DNA from: Saprospiraceae bacterium
GTDB lineage: Bacteria; Bacteroidota; Bacteroidia; Bacteroidales; JAIPBB01
NCBI GenBank assembly: GCA_021739805.1
Contig: JAIPBB010000008.1
Location: 1-41,796 of the forward strand
DNA length: 41,796 nt
Reading direction: 5' to 3'
Part shown: in pieces, positions 17,250 to 25,988 of the stretch
Layout of the letters: every line of letters starts with the position of its first letter
How positions within the stretch are numbered: position 1 is the first letter of the stretch
Notes under the pieces: generated by a model
What the model was told of the DNA's origin: nothing
Seen by the model: only the letters and a program-made list of their open reading frames with translations
The model's database searches: none
Made by a program: the position numbers and the translations under genes

Positions 17250-17690
17250 ATGATGTCTAAATATATGATATTTGATATCTTCTATGCTCCTAAGATTGTA
17301 AAGGTTATTTTTATTATTGCAGTTATTCTTGTGAGTTCTTTTATATTTTTTTATTACAAGTATATAGATCAAACATGGGATCAATGCAAAGAATCTACTG
17401 AGATAAAAAAAATGGAGTTTTGTGGAATTGTAACTGGTAAAGTATATTATAAAGAAAGTATAGCTCAACAATATCTAAAAATAACAGACAATACTAAGGG
17501 CAAATTTACCTTATCATTAGAATATGAAATTTTGAAACTTGTAAAAACAGGAAATAGCATAACTTGGGAATTAATTAATATTGGGGATAGCGTTAAAAAA
17601 GAACCTAATACTTTTATAATAAGTTATAAAAATCCAAAAAGTAAAAATTGGGAAAGCAGAGAGTTAGCATTTCCGGATTGTACTGAATAA
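17250..17690 (+). CDS. Membrane-anchored paralogue of the preceding lipoprotein
   Basis: A 146-residue protein with one N-terminal membrane segment (about residues 17-38, KVIFIIAVILVSSFIFFYY) and an extracytoplasmic domain. The domain (residues about 50-140, MEFCGIVTGKVYYKESIAQQ through TGNSITWELINIGDS) aligns with the lipoprotein encoded just upstream, so the two arose by duplication while using different anchors: a lipid in one and a transmembrane helix in the other. A second ATG directly after the first could also be the start. Function and family are unknown to me. The low-GC composition matches its neighbours. It may interact with its paralogue, but that is speculation. Confidence 0.65.
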   Translation: MMSKYMIFDIFYAPKIVKVIFIIAVILVSSFIFFYYKYIDQTWDQCKESTEIKKMEFCGIVTGKVYYKESIAQQYLKITDNTKGKFTLSLEYEILKLVKTGNSITWELINIGDSVKKEPNTFIISYKNPKSKNWESRELAFPDCTE

Positions 17691-17742
17691 ATTATCTTCA
17701 TTATGCATTCATATATAAAGTCTTGAGAATTAATATTGGAAA

Positions 17743-18438
17743 ATGATAATTATAGCTGACAAAAAAATCCCAGAAGAAGCTAAAATTTCTCTTTCCAATT
17801 TTGGAGAATTAATTGAGCTTTCAACTTCAAACATCACATATGAAGCTATTTCCGGTCATTCGGATGTGTTTTTCTGTAAAACAAAAAACAACTTAATTGT
17901 TGCTCCAAATCTTCCTAAAAATTATTTACAGATTTTGAAAGAAAGAAAGATTCCATTTGCTTTTGGAAATGAAAATGTACAATCAAAATACCCTACAACT
18001 GCTCTTTATAATGCTGTAGTCACCGAAAACTATTTAATTCACAATATTAAAATAACTGATAAAGTAATTTTAGAAAACACAAAAGAGTTAAAACAAATTC
18101 ATGTAAAGCAGGCTTATACAAGATGCAATTTGCTTCCGTTAAAAAACGATAGTTTTATTACTTCCGATAAAGGAATTTATCAAACTCTTGTAAAAGAAAA
18201 TCTAAATGTTCTATTTGTTTCACCAAAAGGAATCTTACTTGAAGCTTTTGAAAATGGATTTTTTGGTGGAGCTTGTGGTCTATGTGATAATAAAGTTTTT
18301 ATTATTGGCTCACTAAAATATTTCCCTGAAGGTGAAAAAGCACGAGCTTTTCTTAATAAATTAAATTATGAAATTATTGAACTTTATGATGGACCATTGA
18401 TTGATGGCGGAAGTTTGGTGTTTCCTGATTTGGCATAA
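17743..18438 (+). CDS. DUF6873 family protein
   Basis: A 231-residue soluble protein that I assign to DUF6873. Landmarks are a start MIIIADKKIPEEAKISL, the central VKQAYTRCNLLPL and ITSDKGIYQTL, the Gly/Cys-rich FFGGACGLCDNKVFIIGSL (about residues 176-194) and the end ELYDGPLIDGGSLVFPDL. The double-cysteine GGACGLC and the final GGS could form an active site reminiscent of amidinotransferase-fold proteins, but the reaction is unknown. There is no signal peptide. After its TAA the same frame stays open for 66 further codons (18439-18636), noted separately. It starts 52 bases after the previous gene. Confidence 0.7.
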   Translation: MIIIADKKIPEEAKISLSNFGELIELSTSNITYEAISGHSDVFFCKTKNNLIVAPNLPKNYLQILKERKIPFAFGNENVQSKYPTTALYNAVVTENYLIHNIKITDKVILENTKELKQIHVKQAYTRCNLLPLKNDSFITSDKGIYQTLVKENLNVLFVSPKGILLEAFENGFFGGACGLCDNKVFIIGSLKYFPEGEKARAFLNKLNYEIIELYDGPLIDGGSLVFPDLA

Positions 18439-18636
18439 ACAATATATGCGGTTTTAATAGTATCAAACCACATTGAATTAGCTACTGGGGATTCAATTAG
18501 AAAAATTTTTACTGAGTGCAAAAAGATAACAGATGCTAGAATGCTAAATAAAATAACGAATAAAGAGATGGGAATTAGAACTAAATATAATGAGAAAATA
18601 TTGAATTATACCTTAGTGCTAAATCTGCCGCACTAA
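18439..18636 (+). pseudogene. Unexplained open frame continuing after the DUF6873 stop, possible gene remnant
   Basis: In the same frame as the DUF6873 gene, 65 sense codons follow its TAA before the next stop. The translation includes AVLIVSNHIELATGDSIRKI and later KITNKEMGIRTKYNEKILNY, which looks protein-like. Its SN-HIELATGDSIRKIF stretch resembles VINDVHWESEIGDSIRKCF in the DUF4837 lipoprotein at 1758, but only over about 20 residues, which could be chance. No start codon with a ribosome-binding site is seen; the first ATG is at 18541. I read it as a probable remnant. Confidence 0.25.
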
Positions 18637-18760
18637 AAGGATAAGCCAGGAGAGCTAGTTTTGATTGACTTTTAATACTTTTTTATAATCAAGGGATAAG
18701 TTTTGAATTTTGAAAATAGTGTATTTATTTGTCATTTGATTTCGATAGCCATCGGCATTG
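18439..18760. other. 320-base stretch without an intact gene
   Basis: Holds the possible gene remnant (18439-18636), then AT-rich sequence, then the start of the dispersed repeat (18725-18773) that runs into the 3' end of the flippase-like gene. No terminator with a T run is clear. Confidence 0.5.
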
Positions 18761-18773
18761 TTATTTGGTGCTT
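18725..18773 (+). repeat. Dispersed intergenic repeat, copy 2
   Basis: Carries ttatttgtc, tttcga and gttatttggtgctt in the order found at 14234-14283, with a divergent middle. Its last 13 bases overlap the 3' end of the minus-strand gene at 18761. Confidence 0.55.
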
Positions 18774-19834
18774 TTAAATTTAATCATTTTCCTTTTAAAA
18801 TAGACTCTTTTAATCCAATAAGGAAGGATGATTGCTCCTATAAACAAGTAGGGATAATAACTGAATAACCGCCATAAAACTGCTAGTGCAGGACTTAAGC
18901 CTGGTGTTATAAAATCACCAAGGAAATCAGAAAAAGCAAATTCAGCTACACCGCTACTGCCTGGTGTAGGGCTGATTAGCATTATCACCCACATCACCAA
19001 TTGGCGGGCATAAATAAGGAAGTGGTCGTTTACAGAAACAAAGGCAAGTATCAGAAAATTTACGACCCAAAATCTTGCAGTCCATGAAAAGAAGGTGGCA
19101 AAAAAAGCTTTAAACCAAAAACTAAATGGTTTCCCCTTCATTTCTTTTGATGTTATTATTATTTCATCTCCTGTTTCTTGTGCTTTTATTCTCCATTTTC
19201 TTATAAACGGAAGTTTAAATATTTTTAGTAATAGCCACTTAAAGCCTCTGGGATTAATAAAAACTCCATAAACAATTATGCAAGTAAGAAATAAAATGAA
19301 AAGATAACCAACGATAAATATTTGTTTGCTTCCTAAGGTAATTCCAAGAATTGTGATTTCTCTGGCTGTAATAAATAAATCGCTGCTTCCAACAAGAATA
19401 AAAATTATTGGAACCATTATTATATAAAAAAGCTCATCTAACAATGCAGTAATCATAACAATAGCAGTGGTTTTGCCCATATTAATTCCTTCTTTATTGA
19501 CAATAAAAAGGGCAACAGCCGAACCTCCTACAACCGAAGGTGTCACCGATGAAGCAAATTCCCAAAGCATAATCACGTCAAAACTTTTTCGCCAGCTAAG
19601 CTGTTTGTCGGTTAATAATCTGATTCGGTACATATAGGAAACATCGCGAACCCCCATCAATAAAAGAGCACAAAGCAGCCATAGGTAAGAATTCCAACCA
19701 AGATGAATTTGACCGAACACTTCTTTATCAAAACTATTATAAAGTAAGTACGATGCAACAGCCAAGCCTATAATAATAGGAATGATAATCCTCCTGAACC
19801 GAAAAAGAGATAATATTTTACGATGCTGACTCAT
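18761..19834 (-). CDS. Flippase-like / lysylphosphatidylglycerol synthase TM-region protein (UPF0104)
   Basis: A 357-residue polytopic membrane protein with about eight hydrophobic segments. The features SVTPSVVGGSAVALFIVNKEG (about residues 94-114) and, late, LISPTPGSSGVAEFAFSDFLG (about 289-309) are the paired hallmark loops of the flippase-like domain shared by AglD, MprF N-terminal regions and YbhN. Members are thought to move or present lipid-linked molecules across the membrane; there is no lysyl-transferase domain, so this is not MprF itself. The start at 19834 gives a basic N-terminus MSQHRKILSLFRFRR before the first helix. Its 3' end overlaps a dispersed repeat. It is divergent from the Hsp20 gene. 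Confidence 0.85.
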   Translation of the reverse strand: MSQHRKILSLFRFRRIIIPIIIGLAVASYLLYNSFDKEVFGQIHLGWNSYLWLLCALLLMGVRDVSYMYRIRLLTDKQLSWRKSFDVIMLWEFASSVTPSVVGGSAVALFIVNKEGINMGKTTAIVMITALLDELFYIIMVPIIFILVGSSDLFITAREITILGITLGSKQIFIVGYLFILFLTCIIVYGVFINPRGFKWLLLKIFKLPFIRKWRIKAQETGDEIIITSKEMKGKPFSFWFKAFFATFFSWTARFWVVNFLILAFVSVNDHFLIYARQLVMWVIMLISPTPGSSGVAEFAFSDFLGDFITPGLSPALAVLWRLFSYYPYLFIGAIILPYWIKRVYFKRKMIKFKSTK

Positions 19835-19931
19835 TCAAGTATAAAATTATAGCAACAAAGTTAAGCTAGATTATTAACAAAAACCGCAAAAAATACATCT
19901 AAACATAAAGAGCACAAAAACAGACACATAG

Positions 19932-19997
19932 GTTGAAACAAGATTCAACTAACTGCCATATGGGCAGTTGTGTTTGGTGTTGAGCTGCCCATATGGC
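19932..19997. repeat. Palindromic region upstream of the Hsp20 gene
   Basis: Three nested elements: gttgaa/ttcaac around 6 bases (19932-19949); aactgcc/ggcagtt around atatg (19953-19971); and a 13-bp perfect inverted repeat gccatatgggcag (19955-19967) with 19985-19997 across 17 bases. It ends about 100 bases before the Hsp20 start. It is GC-richer than its surroundings and is not a CIRCE element. It may be an operator or an RNA hairpin. Confidence 0.65.
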
Positions 19998-20100
19998 GTA
20001 ATAATATTCAAAAATAGGCTTGTTTTGGCTATGGAATAATAATTGAAAAGACAATTTCACAAAAAACAAATAATTAATTAAAAAAATGGAGGATATAAAA

Positions 20101-20532
20101 ATGAACTTAGTAAGATTTAACAACCCGGCACGATTATCAAACATATTTGATAACTTTTTTGACGATGATTTTGCTAATGATTTTTATCATGGAAGTAGTG
20201 TAGGAAGACCGGCAGCAAATATCATCGAAAGCAAAGACGAATTTGAAGTTGACATTGCCGCACCAGGAATGAATAAAAAAGATTTTAAAATCAATCTGGA
20301 AAACAATATTCTTTCGATTTCGACAGAGAAAAAAGAAGAAATTATTGATGAGAACAAAAAATACACAAGAAAAGAATTTGTCTATAATTCATTCAGACGT
20401 TCTTTCACTGTTCCGAGAACAATTGAAACAGATAAAATCAAAGCAGAATATAAAGACGGTATTCTTAAAGTAAAATTACCAAAAAAAGCGGAAGCAAAAG
20501 TGGATTTAAACAGAGAAATTATAGTGGCGTAA
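20101..20532 (+). CDS. Hsp20 / alpha-crystallin family small heat-shock protein
   Basis: A 143-residue small heat-shock protein, an ATP-independent holdase that binds unfolding proteins and forms oligomers in the cytoplasm. The frame also has an ATG at 20086, but the bases there are a ribosome-binding site (ggagga) ideally placed for the ATG at 20101, so the protein starts MNLVRFNNPARLSNIF. The alpha-crystallin domain covers residues about 38-130: PAANIIESKDEFEVDIAAPG, then DFKINLENNILSI, the conserved YNSFRRSFTVP and AEYKDGILKVKLPK (the A-x-x-x-n-G-V-L-like signature). A final IVA replaces the usual IxI oligomer motif. The gene is preceded by strong palindromes (19932-19997) that may serve heat-stress control and followed by a terminator. 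Confidence 0.93.
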   Translation: MNLVRFNNPARLSNIFDNFFDDDFANDFYHGSSVGRPAANIIESKDEFEVDIAAPGMNKKDFKINLENNILSISTEKKEEIIDENKKYTRKEFVYNSFRRSFTVPRTIETDKIKAEYKDGILKVKLPKKAEAKVDLNREIIVA

Positions 20533-20557
20533 GATTGAATGGGTTTGATTAATAATT

Positions 20558-20590
20558 GGGAGATATAGAAATATGTCTCCCTTTTTTTAT
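20558..20590 (+). terminator. Rho-independent terminator of the Hsp20 gene
   Basis: A 10-bp stem with one U-G pair, gggagatata (20558-20567) with tatgtctccc (20572-20581), and a GAAA tetraloop is followed by seven or more T residues, 25 bases after the stop codon. Confidence 0.85.
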
Positions 20591-20882
20591 TAAAAATTTC
20601 GTAATTCGAAATTGGGTGTTCGAAATTCGATATTCAATTTTTTCTTTTCAAATCTTTTTCAAATTTAGCTTATAAAAATAGACACAAAACTTCAAAGTGC
20701 TAGTTTCCTAATGGTTTGAATGTTTGAATGTTTGAATTTTTATTTTTGGAATTTATTTGTTATTTGAATTTTGTTATTTGGAATTTTCTATTATTTTACA
20801 AATAAAAAAAATTCTTGCGATTGCCATTTAGATGTAAGTAATGCAAATTTAGAATTCATTATTCATTAATTCCCGAAATTCA

Positions 20883-20890
20883 TACCTTTG
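20883..20890 (+). promoter_or_regulatory. Putative -7 box of metG
   Basis: TACCTTTG matches TAnnTTTG, 26 bases before the metG start codon. No clear -33 TTG is visible at the usual distance. Confidence 0.45.
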
Positions 20891-20916
20891 TCAAAATATT
20901 TTATAGAAAATTTTCC

Positions 20917-22965
20917 ATGAGCGATAAAAAATTTAAAAGATATACCGTTACCTCGGCTTTGCCTTATGCAAATGGCCCTGTACACATTGGGCATTTGGCC
21001 GGTGTTTATGTTCCTGCTGATATTTATGTGAGATATCTTAGGTCGAAAGGCGAAGATGTAATTTTTATTGGTGGCTCGGACGAACATGGTGTTCCAATTA
21101 CTATTACTGCCAGAAAAGAAGGAGTTTCACCTCAGAAAATAGTGGACAAATACCATGGAATGATTAAGGAAGCTTTTAAAGAATTCGGAATTTCTTTTGA
21201 TATTTATTCAAGAACATCAAACAAAGTTCATCATGAAACTGCATCAGAGATTTTCACTACTCTCTTTGATAAAGGTGAGTTTATTGAAAAAACAACTGAA
21301 CAATATTTTGATGAAGATAACAATCAGTTTTTAGCTGACCGCTATATCACCGGAACATGTCCACATTGTGATTATGAAAAAGCTTATGGCGACCAATGTG
21401 AAAACTGCGGAACTTCTTTAAGTGCAATGGATTTGATAAATCCAAAATCGGCTTTAAGTGGGAATGTGCCTGTTCTTAAAGAAACAAAGCATTGGTATCT
21501 TCCACTTAATGAATATGAAGATTGGTTGAAGGAGTGGATTATTGAAGGACATAAAAATGACTGGAAAGCTAATGTTTACGGGCAGTGCAAATCGTGGATT
21601 GACCAGGGTTTACACCCAAGAGCAGTTACAAGAGATTTGGATTGGGGAGTAAAAGTACCACTTGAAGGCACTGAAGGAAAAGTTCTTTATGTTTGGTTCG
21701 ATGCACCGATTGGATACATTTCAGCTACCAAAGAATTAACACCGGACTGGGAAAAATATTGGAAAGACGAAGAAACCAAACTAGTACATTTCATTGGCAA
21801 GGATAATATTGTTTTTCATTGTATTATTTTTCCGGCAATATTGAAAAGAGAAGGTTCATATATTCTTCCTGAAAATGTACCTGCAAATGAGTTTATGAAT
21901 CTTGAAGGAGACAAAATTTCAACTTCAAGAAATTGGGCAGTTTGGTTACATGAGTATTTGAAAGAGTTTCCTGAAAAGCAGGATGTTCTTCGTTATGTTC
22001 TCACTGCAAATGCACCCGAAACAAAGGATAATGATTTCACATGGAAAGATTTTCAGGCAAGAAACAATAATGAGCTTTTAGCTGTTTACGGTAATTTTGT
22101 AAACAGAACTTTGGTTCTCACTCAAAAATATTTCGATGGAAAAGTTCCTGAAATAACAGAGTTAAAAGAATTAGACAAACAAGCAATAGATGAATTAAAA
22201 CAATTTCCTGCCAGAATAGAAAAGAGTTTAGAAAACTACAGATTTCGGGAAGCATTAAATGAGCTAATGAATTTAGCTCGATTGGGTAATAAATATTTAA
22301 CTGAAACAGAGCCTTGGAAAATCTTCAAAATCGACCCTGAAAGAGTAAAAACAATTTTAAATATTGCTCTTCAAATTTCTGCGAATCTGGCTGTTTTGGG
22401 TGAACCATTTTTACCATTTACAAGCAAAAAACTATTTGGAATGCTTGCTATTGAACCTTTAACATGGGAGCATGGCGGAGATGAAAAATTATTAAAAGAA
22501 GGAAGTCAACTTAATAAACCCGACTTTTTATTTTCAAAAATTGAAGATGAAGAAATAGAATTTCAGGTACAGAAATTACAAAACACTAAAGAAAAAAACA
22601 TGCAAGAAGAAGTAACCGCAACTCCGGCAAAAGCAAATATTGAATATGATGATTTTGCAAAACTTGATATTCGTGTTGGAACTATACTCGAAGCTGAGAA
22701 AGTAGCAAAAACAAAAAAACTTGTTAAACTTTTGGTTGACACAGGCATTGATAAAAGAGCTGTTGTTGCAGGAATAGGAGAGTTTTACAATGCCGAAGAT
22801 ATTATCGGAAAGAAAGTAAGTATTTTAATAAATCTTGCACCAAAAAATCTAAAAGGCATTGATTCAAACGGAATGATTTTAATGGCCGAGAATCAAAACG
22901 GAGAATTGCTTTTTGTAAATCCTGATGAAGATAAAGTTGTTGAAAACGGTTCGACTATAAAATGA
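20917..22965 (+). CDS. metG: Methionyl-tRNA synthetase with C-terminal tRNA-binding domain
   Basis: A 682-residue class I aminoacyl-tRNA synthetase that charges tRNA-Met. The HIGH motif is intact (VHIGH, residues 22-26), GSDEHG follows at 53-58, and four cysteines of the zinc knuckle are at 148, 151, 161 and 164 (CPHC...CENC). The KMSKS loop reads KISTS (333-337); as I recall, this variant is usual in Bacteroidota MetG and should not mean loss of activity. The anticodon-binding helical domain spans about 370-540 ([23 protein letters not shown]). After a linker, residues 577-682 form a Trbp111/EMAPII-like tRNA-binding domain ([17 protein letters not shown]). Thus the protein is the full-length dimeric form. 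A tRNA-Arg gene lies 37 bases after it on the other strand. Confidence 0.98.
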   Translation: MSDKKFKRYTVTSALPYANGPVHIGHLAGVYVPADIYVRYLRSKGEDVIFIGGSDEHGVPITITARKEGVSPQKIVDKYHGMIKEAFKEFGISFDIYSRTSNKVHHETASEIFTTLFDKGEFIEKTTEQYFDEDNNQFLADRYITGTCPHCDYEKAYGDQCENCGTSLSAMDLINPKSALSGNVPVLKETKHWYLPLNEYEDWLKEWIIEGHKNDWKANVYGQCKSWIDQGLHPRAVTRDLDWGVKVPLEGTEGKVLYVWFDAPIGYISATKELTPDWEKYWKDEETKLVHFIGKDNIVFHCIIFPAILKREGSYILPENVPANEFMNLEGDKISTSRNWAVWLHEYLKEFPEKQDVLRYVLTANAPETKDNDFTWKDFQARNNNELLAVYGNFVNRTLVLTQKYFDGKVPEITELKELDKQAIDELKQFPARIEKSLENYRFREALNELMNLARLGNKYLTETEPWKIFKIDPERVKTILNIALQISANLAVLGEPFLPFTSKKLFGMLAIEPLTWEHGGDEKLLKEGSQLNKPDFLFSKIEDEEIEFQVQKLQNTKEKNMQEEVTATPAKANIEYDDFAKLDIRVGTILEAEKVAKTKKLVKLLVDTGIDKRAVVAGIGEFYNAEDIIGKKVSILINLAPKNLKGIDSNGMILMAENQNGELLFVNPDEDKVVENGSTIK

Positions 22966-23002
22966 AACAACCATAAAACATTGGATTTATGGTTGCCATT
23001 AG

Positions 23003-23074
23003 TAGCCTCACCAGGACTCGAACCTGGATCTAAAGTTTAGGAAACTTCTATTCTATCCCTTGAACTATGAGGCC
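23003..23074 (-). tRNA. tRNA-Arg (anticodon CCU)
   Basis: On the minus strand a full cloverleaf can be folded: acceptor GGCCTCA with TGAGGCT (first pair G-U) and discriminator A; a D arm with AGTTCAAGGGATAGA; anticodon stem GAAGT/ACTTT with loop TTCCTAA, giving anticodon CCT at 23039-23041; and the T arm CCAGG-TTCGAGT-CCTGG. CCA is not encoded. It reads the AGG codon. Confidence 0.93.
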
Positions 23075-23143
23075 ATTTCAAAGATTTTGCAAATATAATA
23101 TTATTCGGCTGTTTAGCAAGATTACCGAAACCTGAAATTATAG

Positions 23144-23151
23144 TACATTTG
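23144..23151 (+). promoter_or_regulatory. Putative -7 box of the BASS transporter gene
   Basis: TACATTTG matches TAnnTTTG and lies 27 bases before the GTG start of the transporter gene. Confidence 0.45.
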
Positions 23152-23178
23152 CCTCAATAATTTTTAATACAGCCATAG

Positions 23179-24093
23179 GTGTTCAAAAAAATAATTACAG
23201 ACCGGAATATGCTTTTAGTGCTAGCCTTGGTACTTGGGTTTGTTGTGCCTCAATATGCCGTTTTATTAAAAAAGCATGCTTTCTTAATTTTAGGGATTGT
23301 GATGACAATGTCGTTTACTGCCTTTCAATTTAAAGCAATCTTACCTTTAAAAACATCTTTTAAATCCCTATTAACAGGGGTATTTTTAAATCATATTGTT
23401 TTTGGATTCTTTATGGGAATTGCAGCACTTCTATTTATAAATGATACTGATATATTTTATGGTTTTATTGTAGTTATTGCAGCAGCACCGGGAGCCGCAA
23501 TAATTCCATTTGTTGCCAAACTTAAAGGGAATTTGAATCACGCCATAATAGGTACTTTAGGTGCTTTCATATCATCAATAGTTTTAACACCTTTGATTTT
23601 AGGAATTGCAACTGCATCAACAGTTAGCCCGTTTGTTGTATTAAAAACGGTGGCAATTGTAATTTTAATTCCTTTGATTATCTCAAGATTATTTGTATTT
23701 GGAAAAGTTTTCAGCATTGTTAAAAAAAGCAGGGGTTATGTGATTGATGTTGGATTTGCAATTATTATTTACATTTCAATTGGAGTAAACAGCAATGTTT
23801 TTGCAAATAATTTCGGATTGGTTCTTAAGATTATACCCGCATTTATTTTTGTTATGTTTGTGTTAACAAGACTGTATGCAATATTGATGAAAAATAAGCT
23901 TTCCGCAGAAGACATAATTACTAACAAACTATTATTATCAATAAAAAGCTCAGGTTTTTCTATTGTATTGGCTTTGGAATTATTTAATACTCGTGCTGCA
24001 ATTCCTGCAACAATTATGAGTATTATGGTTTTAGTCTATTTATTGTTTTTGGTTTTTACAAAACAATATAAAGATAGAGTAAGAAAGGATTAA
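23179..24093 (+). CDS. Bile acid:sodium symporter (BASS) family transporter
   Basis: A 304-residue inner-membrane protein with about nine or ten hydrophobic segments and almost no soluble part. The pattern of helices, a first core near VMTMSFTAFQFKAILP, the AAAPGAAIIPFVAKLKGN crossing (about residues 95-112) and the late SIKSSGFSIVLALELF, fits the BASS/arsenite-permease-like fold (NPD near the crossing is degenerate). Substrates in bacteria include organic acids and bile-acid-like anions; none can be named here. The start is a GTG placed 27 bases after a good -7 box; the first ATG would remove ten residues. Its stop codon overlaps the stop of the convergent cyclophilin gene by two bases. Confidence 0.75.
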   Translation: MFKKIITDRNMLLVLALVLGFVVPQYAVLLKKHAFLILGIVMTMSFTAFQFKAILPLKTSFKSLLTGVFLNHIVFGFFMGIAALLFINDTDIFYGFIVVIAAAPGAAIIPFVAKLKGNLNHAIIGTLGAFISSIVLTPLILGIATASTVSPFVVLKTVAIVILIPLIISRLFVFGKVFSIVKKSRGYVIDVGFAIIIYISIGVNSNVFANNFGLVLKIIPAFIFVMFVLTRLYAILMKNKLSAEDIITNKLLLSIKSSGFSIVLALELFNTRAAIPATIMSIMVLVYLLFLVFTKQYKDRVRKD

Positions 24094-24722
24094 TTCGGAA
24101 CTGTAAATCCAAAATTGCTTTTGAGCTCATCAGCAGTATATTTTACAACCGACACTGTTGTCATTACAACATCAGTCAGTGGTTTATCACTTGAATTGGT
24201 TGGCACTTCGGCAATAGCTGAAACCACAGCCAATCCATCAATTGTTTCACCAAACACAGTATATTCACCATCAAGTCCAGGTTCTCCATTTGAGTCTTCA
24301 ACAATGTAGAATTGCGAACCGCTGGATTCCTTTAGCGGATTAGCAGCACCTCCCAATCTTGCAGCAGCAACCGCTCCATATTTATGTAAAAGATTGCTTT
24401 TAATTTCAGCAGGAATTGTATATCCTGGACCACCTGAGCCTGTGCCAAGTGGATCTCCACCTTGAATCATAAAATCATTTATAACTCTATGAAAAATTAG
24501 TCCATCATAAAAGCCTGCTCTGGTTAAACTATCGAAATTATGTTTATGCAAAGGTGTTTCATCATAGAGCCAAATAATGATATCACCCATGGTCGTTTGA
24601 ATTTTATATACTTCATAAGTTTCAGAAGTATTCTCGTCATCATCCTTTTCATCCTTTTTGCAACCATATATCAAAATAACTGCAAGCAAGATAATAATAG
24701 GGAAATTAATTAAATTTTTCAT
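24090..24722 (-). CDS. Lipoprotein peptidyl-prolyl cis-trans isomerase (cyclophilin)
   Basis: A 210-residue cyclophilin-type isomerase that speeds proline isomerisation in exported proteins. I start it at 24722, where MKNLINFPIIILLAVILIYGC gives a lipobox with cysteine 21; the 16 upstream codons are not part of a signal. An acidic linker KKDEKDDDENTSE follows. The catalytic domain covers about residues 40-195: GDIIIWLYDETPLHKHNF, FHRVINDFMIQGGDP (active-site Arg, Phe, Gln), GSGSQFYIVED-like segment and a final YTVFGETIDGLAVV. It is thus a periplasm-facing lipoprotein. It is likely transcribed as its own unit; the T9SS cargo gene upstream on the same strand ends 87 bases away. The gene converges on the BASS transporter gene. 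Confidence 0.9.
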   Translation of the reverse strand: MKNLINFPIIILLAVILIYGCKKDEKDDDENTSETYEVYKIQTTMGDIIIWLYDETPLHKHNFDSLTRAGFYDGLIFHRVINDFMIQGGDPLGTGSGGPGYTIPAEIKSNLLHKYGAVAAARLGGAANPLKESSGSQFYIVEDSNGEPGLDGEYTVFGETIDGLAVVSAIAEVPTNSSDKPLTDVVMTTVSVVKYTADELKSNFGFTVPN

Positions 24723-24809
24723 TTTGTGAATATTGAATATTAATAAAAAATGCTCAGTATAAGACAACATTTATTAGTGAAATTCCTTATACTGAGCAAT
24801 ATTAGTTTA

Positions 24810-25832
24810 TTATTGAACAATTAATTTTTCCAGCAAATAACCATCGTTTATTTTAGCTCTGACAAAATAATTGCCTTTTGAAAGTCCTTTTAAATCCAGC
24901 TCCTCATTAATGATTCCGGGGCTATACTCTTTGGTCGGTAATCTTTTAACTAGTTGACCCATTATACTATATACTGAAATCTCTACTTTAGACTTTTCTA
25001 TAAGTAATATCGACATATTAGTAGATTGAATAGCGGGATTTGGAAATAAGCTAAATTCATTTTTATCAATTTTAGGTTCTTCAAGTCCGGCTGCAAAAGT
25101 AGAAAGTAATACTTGTTTTAATGAAGAAACTGATGAACCAACTGTTTGTGTAAAACTAACAATTGACAAAAGAGGAAATTTGTTCACACAGTCATACCAT
25201 TCATAGCGGATAAAATCGTAAACTACAGGTGTGTCTGGACCTGTATAAGATTCAGTATAATGGTCAATTGTTTTTAATCTTAAAACATTGTTATGGGTTG
25301 CTGAAGGCAAAATCAATGTTCCATAACCATCAGCTGTGGTTGTGAAATTTCCGGTGATAGTTTTTGCTGTTCCAGAATATGGTGCAGATGTGCCACCATA
25401 AGTATCCGTAATAGTTGAATTATAAGTAAAAGGAAAGGAAAGTGCTTTTTTTGTATCAGAGTATGGTAATTGCCAAATATCAGACCACTCCCCTAATAAT
25501 ACATATTCGGTTGTTGAAGTTTCATAAAATAAATAATTAAAAGGATTCAAGGCAATTTCTAGAGCAACTGTTGCGGTAGGGAAGGCTGAATCATATAAAG
25601 TATAAGCAGGTGGATAATAGTAGTATCCTTGAGGATTAAAATGAACATTTACAGTAGAAAAATCCCATGTTTGGTTTGGACCGGAAGGTCCATGATTAAC
25701 AAATGCTGTGTCAGCAGGATGTAAGTCGGTAATATCCCATGGACTTGGCATCAGGGCATCTGTTAACGAAGGCTGTGCGAAAATTGAAATACTTATAAAA
25801 AGTACAAAAACAATGAGTAATGATTTTTTCAT
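24810..25832 (-). CDS. Secreted protein with type IX secretion sorting domain
   Basis: A 340-residue exported protein. The signal peptide is MKKSLLIVFVLFISISIFAQ. The central 240 residues are rich in Tyr, Thr, Ser and Pro and beta-strand-like (GPNQTWDFSTVNVHFNPQGY) with no catalytic motif I know. The last 80 residues form a T9SS type A sorting domain: SLFPNPA at about 263, then a beta-sandwich with VEISVYSIMGQLVKRL, LKGLSKGNYFVRAKIND and a final LLEKLIVQ. The cargo is exported through the Por/Gld system and either released or attached by its C-terminus to the outer surface. The function of the N-terminal part is unknown. Confidence 0.88.
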   Translation of the reverse strand: MKKSLLIVFVLFISISIFAQPSLTDALMPSPWDITDLHPADTAFVNHGPSGPNQTWDFSTVNVHFNPQGYYYYPPAYTLYDSAFPTATVALEIALNPFNYLFYETSTTEYVLLGEWSDIWQLPYSDTKKALSFPFTYNSTITDTYGGTSAPYSGTAKTITGNFTTTADGYGTLILPSATHNNVLRLKTIDHYTESYTGPDTPVVYDFIRYEWYDCVNKFPLLSIVSFTQTVGSSVSSLKQVLLSTFAAGLEEPKIDKNEFSLFPNPAIQSTNMSILLIEKSKVEISVYSIMGQLVKRLPTKEYSPGIINEELDLKGLSKGNYFVRAKINDGYLLEKLIVQ

Positions 25833-25988
25833 GATTTTATATTTTAGTTAACACTAATTTAACTGAATTAAGCAAATATATATAAAATCAGTTTAACTAA
25901 AAAAATTTTTTACAAAAATAAATCAAGCTGCTATAAAAATTACAAAAATCCTTATGGATATTAAAGTGATATATGAAATTTAATGAAT

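Larger units (their letters stand above)
20533..20916. other. 384-base gene-free stretch between Hsp20 and metG
   Basis: After the Hsp20 terminator there is low-complexity sequence: an aattcgaaatt/ttcgaaatt imperfect palindrome near 20598-20632, three tandem tttgaatg-like units near 20713-20738, and several copies of a ttatttggaattt-like phrase (20741-20792). The metG -7 box is at 20883. No gene is seen. Confidence 0.6.

Noticed and set aside
18761..19834. MprF lysylphosphatidylglycerol synthase
   Set aside because: Only the membrane flippase-like part is present; there is no aminoacyl-transferase domain.
19932..19997. CIRCE (HrcA) operator upstream of hsp20
   Set aside because: The consensus half-sites ttagcactc and gagtgctaa are absent.
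20086..20100. ATG at 20086 as the Hsp20 start
   Set aside because: These bases form the ggagga ribosome-binding site for the ATG at 20101.
20933..21930. Loss of function in MetG because the KMSKS loop reads KISTS
   Set aside because: All other motifs are intact and, as I recall, this variant is usual in Bacteroidota MetG.
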